Below, piece after piece: positions 19,196 to 28,042 of a stretch of 64,000 nt of DNA. Source of the DNA: Marivita cryptomonadis (GTDB lineage Bacteria; Pseudomonadota; Alphaproteobacteria; Rhodobacterales; Rhodobacteraceae); the NCBI RefSeq assembly GCF_002115725.1, contig NZ_JFKD01000003.1, positions 248,001 through 312,000 on the forward strand, given 5' to 3'. The translations under genes were made by a program, and so were the position numbers. Below the pieces are notes generated by a model. It ran no database searches. It was not told where the DNA came from and worked only from the letters and a program-made list of their open reading frames with translations. Numbering within the stretch: the first letter of the stretch is position 1; each line of letters begins with the position of its first letter.

Positions 19196-20425
19196 TCAGT
19201 GCGGGAACGGCCAGATAATCAGTTTTTCACGGATCAATCGCCAAAGCTGATTCAGCCCGTGAGGCTCGATAATCAGGAAGAAGATGATCAGCGCCCCAAC
19301 AATCATCACGTTGATATGCTCGATCAGAGCGGATTCGATGCGGAAACCCTGCAATTGCGCATAGCCATAGATCAGCGTCACCGCGCCGAATCCGATCGCC
19401 GCCGCCATGCCCCAGAGATTGCGCGCGACCCCGAAGAGGAAGGTCGCCGCAGCGATCAGCGCAGCCAGCAGAATGGCCGACCCCGTAGACATCTCGAACA
19501 CCTGCGTGCCCGCCACCACGTTTAGCACAACTGGCAGGCCGACGATCAGGATCGCGCCCAGATAGTTGCCCATGACCGAGCCAAGGCCGCCGATGATGGC
19601 GATGAAAAGCACCTGGAACGACAGCGGAATATCGAACACGTTGGGCTCAGCTGCGCCCTTCCACATGAAGACATAAAGCGCGCCCGCAACCCCGACAACA
19701 TAAGACGATACGGCAAAGGCGGTCAGCTTGGACTTCATCAAGTTGATGCCGATGAGTTCTGCTGCGATGTCCATGTCGCGCGTCGCTTTCCACGTCCTCC
19801 CCAGATTGCCCCGCGTGAGGTTGATACACAGCATGGTCAGCAGCGAAACCACAAACAGGACGATATAGTATTCCGTCACCGATGCCGCCTGTGGGCCTGA
19901 AACAAACACGCCGAACATCTCGAGGTTGGGTACTTGGATCGCGCCAGAGGCGTTGTAGTTGTAAAGCCACGACCACTTCTCGAACAGCCAGACCAGAAAG
20001 AACTGCGCGGCCAGCGTCGCGATGGCCAGGTAGAACCCCTTGATCCGCAAGCTCGGAATTCCGAATGCCACCCCGATCCCCGCGCTGAACACGCCCGACA
20101 GCAGGATCGCGACAATCGGGTTCATCCATGGGAACAGAGTGACCATCTTGTAGCAGGCATAGGCCCCAACACCCATGAACGCGCCGGTGCCAAGGCTGAG
20201 CTGTCCCGCAAACCCGGTGAGGATGTTCAGCCCCATCGCGGCAAGCGCATAGATCAGGATCGGGATCAGCAGCGTCTGGAAGGTAAATTCCGACGCGGTC
20301 ATCGGGAACACCACCCATGCGAGGATCAATATGATCCCCAAAAGGAACGCGTCTTGCTTGACCGGGAACAGGGCCTGATCGGCATTATAGCTCGTCTTGA
20401 ACTGGCCAGCCGTGCGGTAGAGCAT
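19196..20425 (-). CDS. livM: Branched-chain-type ABC permease LivM
   Basis: 409 residues with about nine or ten hydrophobic helices and the LivM EAA-like motif region (ATRDMDIAAELIGINLMKSKLTAF, split). MGLNILTGFAGQLSLGTGAF is the LivM hallmark. An additional pair of C-terminal helices makes it longer than E. coli LivM's core. The start at 20425 overlaps the stop of the small membrane protein by one base within ATGA-type coupling. Confidence 0.92.
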   Translation of the reverse strand: MLYRTAGQFKTSYNADQALFPVKQDAFLLGIILILAWVVFPMTASEFTFQTLLIPILIYALAAMGLNILTGFAGQLSLGTGAFMGVGAYACYKMVTLFPWMNPIVAILLSGVFSAGIGVAFGIPSLRIKGFYLAIATLAAQFFLVWLFEKWSWLYNYNASGAIQVPNLEMFGVFVSGPQAASVTEYYIVLFVVSLLTMLCINLTRGNLGRTWKATRDMDIAAELIGINLMKSKLTAFAVSSYVVGVAGALYVFMWKGAAEPNVFDIPLSFQVLFIAIIGGLGSVMGNYLGAILIVGLPVVLNVVAGTQVFEMSTGSAILLAALIAAATFLFGVARNLWGMAAAIGFGAVTLIYGYAQLQGFRIESALIEHINVMIVGALIIFFLIIEPHGLNQLWRLIREKLIIWPFPH

Positions 20426-20664
20426 CAGGCGGTCTCCTCTTCGTTGATCACAGCGCGGTTGCGCGGTTTGGCGTAACCGGTCACCTCTGAATGGCGGATG
20501 AGCCAGAAATAGGCCCATAGCCCTGCGGCCCCTCCGACAGCGGCCAGCAGGATCGCGACAACCGTCTGGCTGCCTGCTTCAGACCCGCTCGACAGCGCGA
20601 GGTAGCCAAAAGCCCAGAAGCCGGACCATGCGATGACGTTCAGAAGTGCGATCAGCTTTGCCAT
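20425..20664 (-). CDS. Small two-helix membrane protein inside the liv operon
   Basis: 79 residues (begins MAKLIALLNVIAWSGFWAFG). It has two hydrophobic segments separated by a short polar turn (SSGSEAGSQT) and a basic, polar C-terminus. It lies between livH and livM and is translationally coupled to livM, which suggests a transporter accessory subunit. I do not recognise a named family. An alternative start 4 codons upstream (20676) is possible. Confidence 0.7.
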   Translation of the reverse strand: MAKLIALLNVIAWSGFWAFGYLALSSGSEAGSQTVVAILLAAVGGAAGLWAYFWLIRHSEVTGYAKPRNRAVINEEETA

Positions 20665-20739
20665 ATGTCTTCTCATGTAGGGTGCGTGATCCTCACGCTC
20701 CGTTGCTTGTTGGTTTCGAAAAGCGCGCCCCGCGCTGCG

Positions 20740-21693
20740 CTAGACCCGTTCGATGATCCGTTCTCCGAACAGCCCTTGCGGGCGGAACAGCAGTACGATC
20801 AGTGCAAGGACAAAGGCGAACCATGTCTCGGTATTGCCACCCAACAAAGGCTGGCCCCAGTAAATCTCGAACAGCTTTTCCAGAATGCCGATCATCAACC
20901 CGCCGACGATGGCCCCGGTGATCGACTCAAGCCCGCCGAGCATCAGCACAGGCAACGCCTTGTACGCAATCACTTCAAGCGCAAAGCTGACGCCCGCACG
21001 CGCGCCCCATGCAATACCTGTGACCAGAGCGATGATCCCGGCGATGAACCAGACCAGCACCCATATCGTCTGCAGGCTGATACCCACGGAAAGCGCCGCC
21101 TGATGGTCATCGCCCAACGCCCGGATCGCACGGCCCATCTGCGTGTAGTTGAGGAAGGCCAAGAGCGCGAGCACCAGCAAAGTCGCCACGATCACCACGG
21201 TGATATCCAGATGCTGCAGGATCAGCAGACCGCCAAACGGTTCCAGAACCGTGTCACCCGTTGGAATACCCAGCTCTTCGGTGATCATCACCTTGTTTTC
21301 GCCGCCGAAAATCGTCTCACCAAAGCCAATCAGGAACAACGTGATCCCGATGGTGGCCATGAAAAGGATGATGTCGGGCTGCCCGACCAAAGGCCGCAGC
21401 ACGACCCTTTCGATCAACACCGCCAGCACGAACATCACACCAAGCGTCAGACCGACGCTGATCCATGCCGGCACGCCCATGGCGAACAGGCCCACAAGGG
21501 TCAAAGCGGCGAAGACCACCATGATGCCCTGCGCAAAGTTGAAGATCCGGCTGGACCGGAAGATCAGCACGAACCCCAATGCGATGAGCGCATAGAGAAT
21601 GCCCGAAACGAGCCCCTCCCACAGCACCTGCATGAGAAAGTCCGGTGCCTCGACCATGTCCACGAATGGCGCGATAAAGATGTCGTTCAGCAT
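20740..21693 (-). CDS. livH: Branched-chain-type ABC permease LivH
   Basis: 317 residues with about eight membrane helices. Family stretches include GLVSGILYALIALGFVLIFR, FNFAQGIMVV and ALGDDHQAALSVGISLQTIW (the EAA-like coupling loop). It partners with LivM. It starts 11 bases after livG's stop, so it is in the same operon. Confidence 0.94.
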   Translation of the reverse strand: MLNDIFIAPFVDMVEAPDFLMQVLWEGLVSGILYALIALGFVLIFRSSRIFNFAQGIMVVFAALTLVGLFAMGVPAWISVGLTLGVMFVLAVLIERVVLRPLVGQPDIILFMATIGITLFLIGFGETIFGGENKVMITEELGIPTGDTVLEPFGGLLILQHLDITVVIVATLLVLALLAFLNYTQMGRAIRALGDDHQAALSVGISLQTIWVLVWFIAGIIALVTGIAWGARAGVSFALEVIAYKALPVLMLGGLESITGAIVGGLMIGILEKLFEIYWGQPLLGGNTETWFAFVLALIVLLFRPQGLFGERIIERV

Positions 21694-21703
21694 GTCTGCT
21701 CCC

Positions 21704-22516
21704 TCAATGCGGCACGCCCAGATAGGCGTCGATCACATTCTGATTGTTGCGCACCTCGTCTGGCGTGCCGTCGCCGATCTTTTTGCCGTAATCCATAACG
21801 ACCACGCGGTCGGAGAGATCCATCACGACCCCCATGTCATGTTCGATCAGGCAGATCGTCGTTCCGAATTCGTCGTTCACATCAAGGATGAAGCGGCTCA
21901 TGTCCTCTTTCTCCTCGACGTTCATGCCCGCCATCGGTTCGTCCAGCAGGAGCAGCGAGGGCTCCGCCGCAAGGGCACGGGCCAGTTCAACCCGTTTCTT
22001 TAGGCCATATGGCAGCCGCCCCACCGGAGTCTTGCGGATGTTCTGTATCTCGAGGAAGTCGATCACCCGCTCGACCTTTTCGCGGTTCTCCATTTCCTCG
22101 TCCCGCGCCTTCCCCCACCAGAGCGCCTGGGAGACGACCCCGGCGTTCATATGAGTCAGACGCCCGGTCATGACATTGTCGAGCACCGTCATACCTTCGA
22201 AAAGGGCAATGTTCTGAAAGGTTCGCGCTACGCCTTGGCGGGCGACTTCGAATGGCTTCATAGGAGGACGCTTGGTGCCTTGGTACCAGACCTCACCTTC
22301 GGAGGGCGTGTAAAAGCCCGATATGACATTGAGCATCGACGACTTTCCGGCACCGTTGGGCCCGATGATTGCGCGCACTTCGCCTTCGCGGATGTCAAAC
22401 GAGATGTCCTGAATGGCCACCACGCCACCGAACCGCAGGGTGATGTTGCGCATCTCCATCAGCGTGCCGCCAATCTGGCGCCCATCTGCGGTGACATATC
22501 CTTCGGTGTCTTTCAC
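21704..22516 (-). CDS. livG: Branched-chain-type ABC transporter ATPase LivG
   Basis: 270 residues. Walker A GPNGAGKS is at residues 52-59, the signature region is LPYGLKKRVELARALA, and Walker B is LLLLDEPMAGMNVEE, the characteristic LivG form. It dimerises with LivF on the LivH/LivM permease. It begins 89 bases downstream of the acyl-CoA ligase stop, across a pair of palindromes. Confidence 0.94.
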   Translation of the reverse strand: MKDTEGYVTADGRQIGGTLMEMRNITLRFGGVVAIQDISFDIREGEVRAIIGPNGAGKSSMLNVISGFYTPSEGEVWYQGTKRPPMKPFEVARQGVARTFQNIALFEGMTVLDNVMTGRLTHMNAGVVSQALWWGKARDEEMENREKVERVIDFLEIQNIRKTPVGRLPYGLKKRVELARALAAEPSLLLLDEPMAGMNVEEKEDMSRFILDVNDEFGTTICLIEHDMGVVMDLSDRVVVMDYGKKIGDGTPDEVRNNQNVIDAYLGVPH

Positions 22517-22540
22517 GGCCCAACCCTCTTTGTTGCACCA

Positions 22541-22592
22541 AGAATTTTCGTACGAAAATTCTCGGTCGGCATAATCTTCGTACGAAGATTAT
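22541..22592. repeat. Two tandem 22-bp perfect palindromes sharing TTCGTACGAA
   Basis: Palindromes at 22541-22562 and 22571-22592 are each perfect over 22 bases, share the central TTCGTACGAA and differ only in the outer arms. Centre-to-centre spacing is 30 bp. They lie between livG and the upstream acyl-CoA ligase gene. In RNA each folds as a 9-bp stem with a GTAC loop. They could be REP-like elements or processing/attenuation hairpins; the spacing (about three helical turns) would also fit a dimeric operator. Confidence 0.75.
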
Positions 22593-22604
22593 GTCTGCAT
22601 CCCA

Positions 22605-24578
22605 TCATTCTGCAGCCATCCGCTGCGGGGACGCCGGCACCACCTTCGCGTCGCGGATTTCCAATGTCGCTTTGATTTTGCCCTTGCGCCCGTCTTCATA
22701 AGTCACCTCGGTTTCGGTATAGACCGATGTCGAGCCGTCATAGAGCGCGTTGACAAGGTCTTCGAACTTCTCACCGATGATCTTGCGCCGCACCTTTCGC
22801 GTCCGCGTCAGCTCTCCGTCATCCGCATCCAGTTCCTTGTGCAGCACAAGAAACCGGTGCACCTGACACCCCGAGAGCATCTCGTCCTGAGCGATGCTTG
22901 CATTGACCTCTTCGATATGCGCTTGGATGGTGTCCAGCACCTGCTGATGGCCAGCCAATTCCTGATACGACGCGTAGGCGATGTTGTTGCGCTCAGCCCA
23001 GTTGCCGACGGCTGTAAGGTCGATATTGATAAAGGCACAGCAGCGATCTCGCCCCGAACCGAACACCACCGCTTCGAGGATGTTGGGGTAGAACTTGAGC
23101 TTATTCTCGACATACTTGGGCGCAAACATTGCACCATCGGCCATCGCGCCCACATCTTTGGCCCGGTCGATGATACGCAAATGGCCGGTAGCCTCCTCTA
23201 TGAAGCCAGCGTCACCCGTAGCGACCCAGCCTTCGGCGTCCTTGGTATCCGCAGTCGACTCTGCATTCTTATAGTATTCCACAAATACGCCGGGTGACCG
23301 GTAGTAGACCTCGCCATTTTCGGCGATCCGAATTTCCACACCCGGTGACGGTACACCCACCGTGTCCGACCGCACTTCGCCGTCGGGTTGCTGGGTGATG
23401 AAAACAGATGCCTCGGTCTGACCATAGAGCTGCTTCAGGTTAATTCCCAAAGAGCGATAGAAATCAAAGATCTCAGGGCCAATGGCTTCGCCCGCAGTAT
23501 AGCCGACCCGTACATTGGAAAAGCCCAGCGCGTTTTTCAACGGACCGTAGACCATCACCTCGCCGAGCTTGTATTTGAGCCGGTCAAACGCGCTCACCTC
23601 ATGCCCATCAAGGATGGCCGGGCCAACCTTGCGGGCGTGGGCCATGAAATAGTCGAACGTCTTTTTCTTGAACGCGCCGCTGTCTTCCATGCGGATCATG
23701 ATCTGCGTCAGCTGCGTTTCGAACACGCGCGGCGGAGCAAAGTAATAGGACGGTGCGATCTCGCGCAGGTCCGTCATCATGGTTTCCGGGCTTTCAGGGC
23801 AATTCACACAAAAGCCCGACCAATAGGCCTGACCGATCGAAAAGATGAAATCGCCGACCCAGGCCATCGGCAGATAGGCCAGCACCTCATCATCGACCTT
23901 AAGGTGATCAAATTCCGAAGACGCTTTGGCCGTTTCGATAATGTTACGGTTCGACAGAACCACACCCTTGGGCTTGCCTGTCGTGCCGGACGTGTAGAGC
24001 ATCACACAGGTGCTGTCGTAATCCAGCTTCGCCGTGCGCGCCTGCAATTCGTTGATGAACTCGTCATAGGCTGCGCGGCCCTGATCCTGCACATGGCTGA
24101 ACTGATGCAGGCGGGTATGATCGTATTTCCGCAAGCCGCGCGGGTCGAGATAGATCATGTGCTCGAACTGGTGCAGACGGTCCTGCACTTCGATCACCTT
24201 GTCCACCTGCTCCTGATCGTTGACGATGGCAAAGCGCGCCCCACAATGATCGAGCACGTACTCCATCTCTTCGGCGACAGCGTCCTGATAGAGCGGCACA
24301 GGGATCGCGCCGACCGATTGCGCGGCGACCATCGACCAATAGAGATAGGGACGGTTGCGCCCGATGATGGCGATGAAATCGCCTTCGTTCACGCCAAGGT
24401 TCAGCAGACCCAGCGCAAGCGCTTCAACCTCCTTGGCAGTCTCAGCCCAGGTTCTGCTTTGCCAAATACCATATTCCTTCTCGCGATAGGCAGCAGAACT
24501 GCCAAATTGCGAAGCATTGCGCGCCAACAGCGCCGGAACCGAGCGCAGCCCCTCTGCGCCCATGGTCATATGTGCCAA
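22605..24578 (-). CDS. AMP-dependent long-chain acyl-CoA synthetase-type ligase
   Basis: About 657 residues, an adenylate-forming ligase with the P-loop YTSGTTGKPKG, VGYTAGEAIGPE, the LYGQTEASVFIT aromatic motif and ATGDAGFIEEATGHLRIIDR. The size and C-terminus (TRTRKVRRKIIGEKFEDLV) fit the FAA/FadD15-like subfamily. The start is judged from the ribosome-binding site: GGGAGGA lies 6 bases before TTG 24578. ATGs at 24593, 24569 and 24563 are alternatives. It is first in the liv cluster and divergent from the sensor kinase, suggesting uptake-coupled CoA activation. Confidence 0.88.
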   Translation of the reverse strand: MAHMTMGAEGLRSVPALLARNASQFGSSAAYREKEYGIWQSRTWAETAKEVEALALGLLNLGVNEGDFIAIIGRNRPYLYWSMVAAQSVGAIPVPLYQDAVAEEMEYVLDHCGARFAIVNDQEQVDKVIEVQDRLHQFEHMIYLDPRGLRKYDHTRLHQFSHVQDQGRAAYDEFINELQARTAKLDYDSTCVMLYTSGTTGKPKGVVLSNRNIIETAKASSEFDHLKVDDEVLAYLPMAWVGDFIFSIGQAYWSGFCVNCPESPETMMTDLREIAPSYYFAPPRVFETQLTQIMIRMEDSGAFKKKTFDYFMAHARKVGPAILDGHEVSAFDRLKYKLGEVMVYGPLKNALGFSNVRVGYTAGEAIGPEIFDFYRSLGINLKQLYGQTEASVFITQQPDGEVRSDTVGVPSPGVEIRIAENGEVYYRSPGVFVEYYKNAESTADTKDAEGWVATGDAGFIEEATGHLRIIDRAKDVGAMADGAMFAPKYVENKLKFYPNILEAVVFGSGRDRCCAFINIDLTAVGNWAERNNIAYASYQELAGHQQVLDTIQAHIEEVNASIAQDEMLSGCQVHRFLVLHKELDADDGELTRTRKVRRKIIGEKFEDLVNALYDGSTSVYTETEVTYEDGRKGKIKATLEIRDAKVVPASPQRMAAE

Positions 24579-24786
24579 AACTTTTCCTCCCATTGCCCGG
24601 GTATTCCCCGAACGGATCGCTTTGCGCGACTCTGTCTCAAGATTGGACAGAAGGCAGGTTGGGGGTCAACTTTTTCCTGAAGTTTTCTCAATCCTTACGA
24701 ATTGTAACAGGAGGCCAGTCGGCCTTTGCGTCGCGCCCATCCAGTGCTAGCCAGAAACACACGACCCCATTTCTGGACCGTGCTCC

Positions 24787-26673
24787 ATGCAGACCGACGC
24801 TCTCATTCAGGCTGGCTTGAACCTGATCGGACAGGCACTGTCGATCTACGACAGTGACTTGCGGCTGGCCGCGTGCAACGCGCGCTTTGCCGAGATGTTC
24901 AACCTGCCACAGGCGCTGACCCGTCCAGGCGCCGATTTCGAGACCACCATCCGTCACCTTGTCGAATGCGGCGAGTACGGAGAGATCGACGATGTCGAAA
25001 GCTTTATCTGCGCACGTGTAGAACAGGCCAGCGCCTTCCAACCCCACTACATGGAACGCACTCGCGCCAATGGCCGCACGATCAGCGTAGAAGGTGCACC
25101 ACTTCCGCAGGGCGGTTGGGTCACGGTCTATACTGACATCACCGAGGTCAAATCGCAGGAACAGCTCTTGCGCACCCGGTCCGAACTGCTGTCCGAAGAG
25201 GTGCTCGCGCGCTCCGAAGAACTCGCGGCTACAAACCGCAAACTCGCCGCCACGGTGTCTGCGCTGGAAGAAGCCCAACGCGAGTTGACCGAGATGGAGG
25301 CCCGCACGCGCCTGACCACGGAAATGATGCCCGCCCATATCGCGCATGTGGACAGCGCCGGGCGCTACACGTTTTCCAACCGCCGCCTGTCGAATGTGAT
25401 GCCGGGTCGTCCGTCCAAGATCGTCGGGCTGCACATTTCCGAAGCGTTGGGCGACGATGCCTATGCCCGAGTCCTGCCGCATCTTCAAATGGCACTGGCA
25501 GGCGATCCGTCGACTTTCGAATTCACCGATATTCACAGCTCCCGTCGCATCCGTGTCGCCTTTACCCCAGATGAATCCGAAAACGGCGTTTATATCCTGT
25601 CGATGGACGTGACCGAGGAAACACAGGCCCGTGCAGCACTTCAGCAAACCCGCCGCCGTGAGATGGCGGCCCAACTTACGTCTGGCCTCGCACATGATTT
25701 CTCAAACCTGCTGACAATCATTCTTGGCATGCAGTCCAAACTCGCCCGGATGGACCTGCCCAATGATGCCGACCCTCTCATCACCGCCACGTTGCAAGCC
25801 GCCCGTCGCGGCGGCGACCTGCTCAACCGGATCGCCGACATCACCGCCCACCGCGCATGGCGGCCCGAACCGCTCGACGTGGCAAATTTCCTGTCGGACC
25901 TGCACACTCTGGCAGCGCCGTCATTGCCAGACAGCATCGCCTTGCATGTTGACACCTCTATCACCCAACGCGCCCTGCTTGATCCCGGTCAGCTTCAGGA
26001 CAGCCTTCTCAACCTCATCCTGAACGCCCGAGACGCCTGCGGCGGTCATGGCGCGATCCGGCTGACAGCCACCGAAATGCGCGACACATGGATCGATTTC
26101 ACGGTCGAAGACACTGGCTCCGGATTTTCCGAAGAGGCACTGAAACACGCGCTTGATCCGTTCTTCACCACCAAGGGGGATGGCGGGTCGGGCCTCGGCC
26201 TGTCGATGGTCTACGACATGGCCAAACTGGCGGGTGGCCAACTTCAGGTCGGCAACACCAATTCCGGTGCGCGTGTGACCCTGCGCCTGCCTTTGCGCCA
26301 CGCTGCCCGCCACCTGTCGAACGAGCTGGTTCTGCTGGTCGAAGACAGCCCAGATCTGCGCACGACCATCCGCGACATGCTTACCAGCCTTGGCCACAGC
26401 GTGATCGAGGCAACCTCGGTCGACGAAGCACTTGCCCTCGCGCAAGGCGTGCCTGACATCGCCTTTGTGCTTTCGGACATCTCACTGGAAGGTCCGGCCT
26501 TGGGCAGCGAACTGGTCTCGGCTCTGCAGAAAAAACCCGTCTACCTGATGACCTCCCTGCCCGTCTCCGACACCCGCCACCAAGCTGCCGCATCGAAAAC
26601 CGCCGTTCTGCCCAAACCCTTCACCAAATCCGATCTGGCCACGTTTCTGGGCCACAAGGCCGATCTCTCATGA
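24787..26673 (+). CDS. PAS-containing hybrid sensor histidine kinase
   Basis: 628 residues, cytosolic with no membrane helices. An N-terminal PAS domain of the PAS-7 type (LNLIGQALSIYDSDLRLAACNARFAEMF, split) is followed by a coiled coil (about 126-180), a second PAS (about 180-285), a dimerisation domain with His303 in LAHDFSNLLT, an HATPase with DTGSGF and GGSGLGLSMVYDMAKLAGG, and a C-terminal receiver with phospho-acceptor Asp564 in VLSDISLEG. It overlaps the response regulator start (ATGA), so they form one signalling pair. It is divergent from the acyl-CoA ligase/liv cluster, which it may control. Confidence 0.92.
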   Translation: MQTDALIQAGLNLIGQALSIYDSDLRLAACNARFAEMFNLPQALTRPGADFETTIRHLVECGEYGEIDDVESFICARVEQASAFQPHYMERTRANGRTISVEGAPLPQGGWVTVYTDITEVKSQEQLLRTRSELLSEEVLARSEELAATNRKLAATVSALEEAQRELTEMEARTRLTTEMMPAHIAHVDSAGRYTFSNRRLSNVMPGRPSKIVGLHISEALGDDAYARVLPHLQMALAGDPSTFEFTDIHSSRRIRVAFTPDESENGVYILSMDVTEETQARAALQQTRRREMAAQLTSGLAHDFSNLLTIILGMQSKLARMDLPNDADPLITATLQAARRGGDLLNRIADITAHRAWRPEPLDVANFLSDLHTLAAPSLPDSIALHVDTSITQRALLDPGQLQDSLLNLILNARDACGGHGAIRLTATEMRDTWIDFTVEDTGSGFSEEALKHALDPFFTTKGDGGSGLGLSMVYDMAKLAGGQLQVGNTNSGARVTLRLPLRHAARHLSNELVLLVEDSPDLRTTIRDMLTSLGHSVIEATSVDEALALAQGVPDIAFVLSDISLEGPALGSELVSALQKKPVYLMTSLPVSDTRHQAAASKTAVLPKPFTKSDLATFLGHKADLS

Positions 26674-27371
26674 CCAAACCCCTGATCACCATCCTCGACG
26701 ACGAGCCCGCGATCCGCACCATGCTGTCCGAAGCACTCGAGGACGCGGGCTATGACACCCAGTGCTTTGCCCGCGCCGCCGAATTCGAAACCGCGCTGCG
26801 CAGGACCACACCCGATGTCTGCCTCGTCGATCTGGGCCTGCCCGACCGCGACGGGCTAAGCCTTGTGCACCGTCTGGCGCTGGAACAGGGCGCAACCGTC
26901 ATCATCATCTCGGGCCGCGCGCAGGTGCAGGACAAGATCACCGGGTTGGAACTGGGCGCCGATGACTACATCATCAAACCCTTCGATCCCGCCGAAGTCG
27001 TGGCCCGTGTCCGCGCTCGTCTCCGCACCCGCGCCACACCAACGCCCACTGGCCAAACCGCCCGCTTCAACGGCTGGACCGCGCATTTCGACCGCTATTC
27101 TCTGGAAGACGAGACCGGCACCGAGACCCCGTTTTCGCATGCCGAGGGCGAAGTGCTGCGGCTGTTCCTCGAAAGTCCAAACCGCCTGATCACCCGCGAC
27201 TACATGCAGGACACACTGGGCGGTGCCGCTGGCGACAGCTTTGATCGTGCGATGGATGTGCGTATCTCGCGACTGCGGACCAAGCTGCGCGAAGACCCCA
27301 AGAACCCGCGCCTTATCAAGACGATCTACGGCGCGGGCTATATCTTTCTGAGCGAAGTGACATGGACCTGA
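26670..27371 (+). CDS. OmpR-family response regulator
   Basis: 233 residues. The receiver domain has acidic pocket Asp10/Asp11, phospho-acceptor Asp54 (CLVDLGLPD) and Lys103 (YIIKPFD). The C-terminal winged helix ends with RVISRLRTKL-like and IKTIYGAGYIF motifs. It is coupled to the hybrid kinase upstream. The DNA target is unknown; the divergent liv/acyl-CoA ligase promoter is an obvious candidate. Confidence 0.94.
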   Translation: MTKPLITILDDEPAIRTMLSEALEDAGYDTQCFARAAEFETALRRTTPDVCLVDLGLPDRDGLSLVHRLALEQGATVIIISGRAQVQDKITGLELGADDYIIKPFDPAEVVARVRARLRTRATPTPTGQTARFNGWTAHFDRYSLEDETGTETPFSHAEGEVLRLFLESPNRLITRDYMQDTLGGAAGDSFDRAMDVRISRLRTKLREDPKNPRLIKTIYGAGYIFLSEVTWT

Positions 27372-27829
27372 CGCCCTATCGGCTCGGTCCCGGCGATCCG
27401 GCGCTGCCAGCCGTCCTGACCCTGATTCAATCGTCGTTTGCCTTCATGGACGAACGCATCGACCCACCCTCCTCCATGCACAAGCTGACACTGGGCAGCC
27501 TGTCCGAACAGGCCGAAACCGGCGAGATCTGGGGGATCGGCCATCCGGTTCAGGCCTGTGTCTTTCTCACTCCGAAACCGGGCAGCGTGTATCTGGGAAA
27601 GCTTGCAGTCGCGCCAAATGCCCGGCGTCAAGGGCTGGCCCGCCGCCTGATCGACCTTGCAGCAACCCGCGCCGCAGACCTGCGCTGCTCTTTTGTCGAA
27701 CTGCAAACACGGATCGAACTTGTCGAGAATCACGCGACCTTCGAGGCGCTCGGATTTCGGGAAGTCGGGCGAACCGCCCATCCCGGCTACGATCATCCCA
27801 CCTCGATCACCTACAGATTGAATCTCTAG
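27362..27829 (+). CDS. GNAT family N-acetyltransferase
   Basis: 155 residues. The acetyl-CoA pyrophosphate loop is seen in LGKLAVAPNARRQGLARRL (R-Q-G-L-A), followed by ENHATFEALGF and a C-terminal tyrosine. The start overlaps the response-regulator stop by 10 bases. The substrate is unknown. Confidence 0.88.
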   Translation: MDLTPYRLGPGDPALPAVLTLIQSSFAFMDERIDPPSSMHKLTLGSLSEQAETGEIWGIGHPVQACVFLTPKPGSVYLGKLAVAPNARRQGLARRLIDLAATRAADLRCSFVELQTRIELVENHATFEALGFREVGRTAHPGYDHPTSITYRLNL

Positions 27830-27831
27830 TG

Positions 27832-27993
27832 TCAGACCCCAAGCGCACCGCGCAACATCGGCAACAGCGCCGCCGCGACAATCCCAACCAGCGCCGCCAC
27901 CGCGAAACGTTGCCACAGGGACGGAAACCGAGGCGACACAGCCCCCAATCCGCCACACACAAGCGCGTAGAACGCCATCGCCGTTACATCCAT
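27832..27993 (-). CDS. Small membrane protein (53 aa), convergent with GNAT
   Basis: Open frame MDVTAMAFYALVCGGLGAVS with a second hydrophobic stretch RFAVAALVGIVAAALLPMLR; stop at 27832. A textbook AAGGAG ribosome-binding site lies 8 bases before the ATG. Two membrane helices with an arginine-containing turn are predicted by eye. The ribosome-binding site, hydrophobic pattern and clean fit between neighbours support a real gene. I recognise no family. Confidence 0.7.
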   Translation of the reverse strand: MDVTAMAFYALVCGGLGAVSPRFPSLWQRFAVAALVGIVAAALLPMLRGALGV

Positions 27994-28042
27994 ACCGTGT
28001 GCTCCTTGTTGGCCTCACGGCAGACTAGCACAGATCCCGCGC

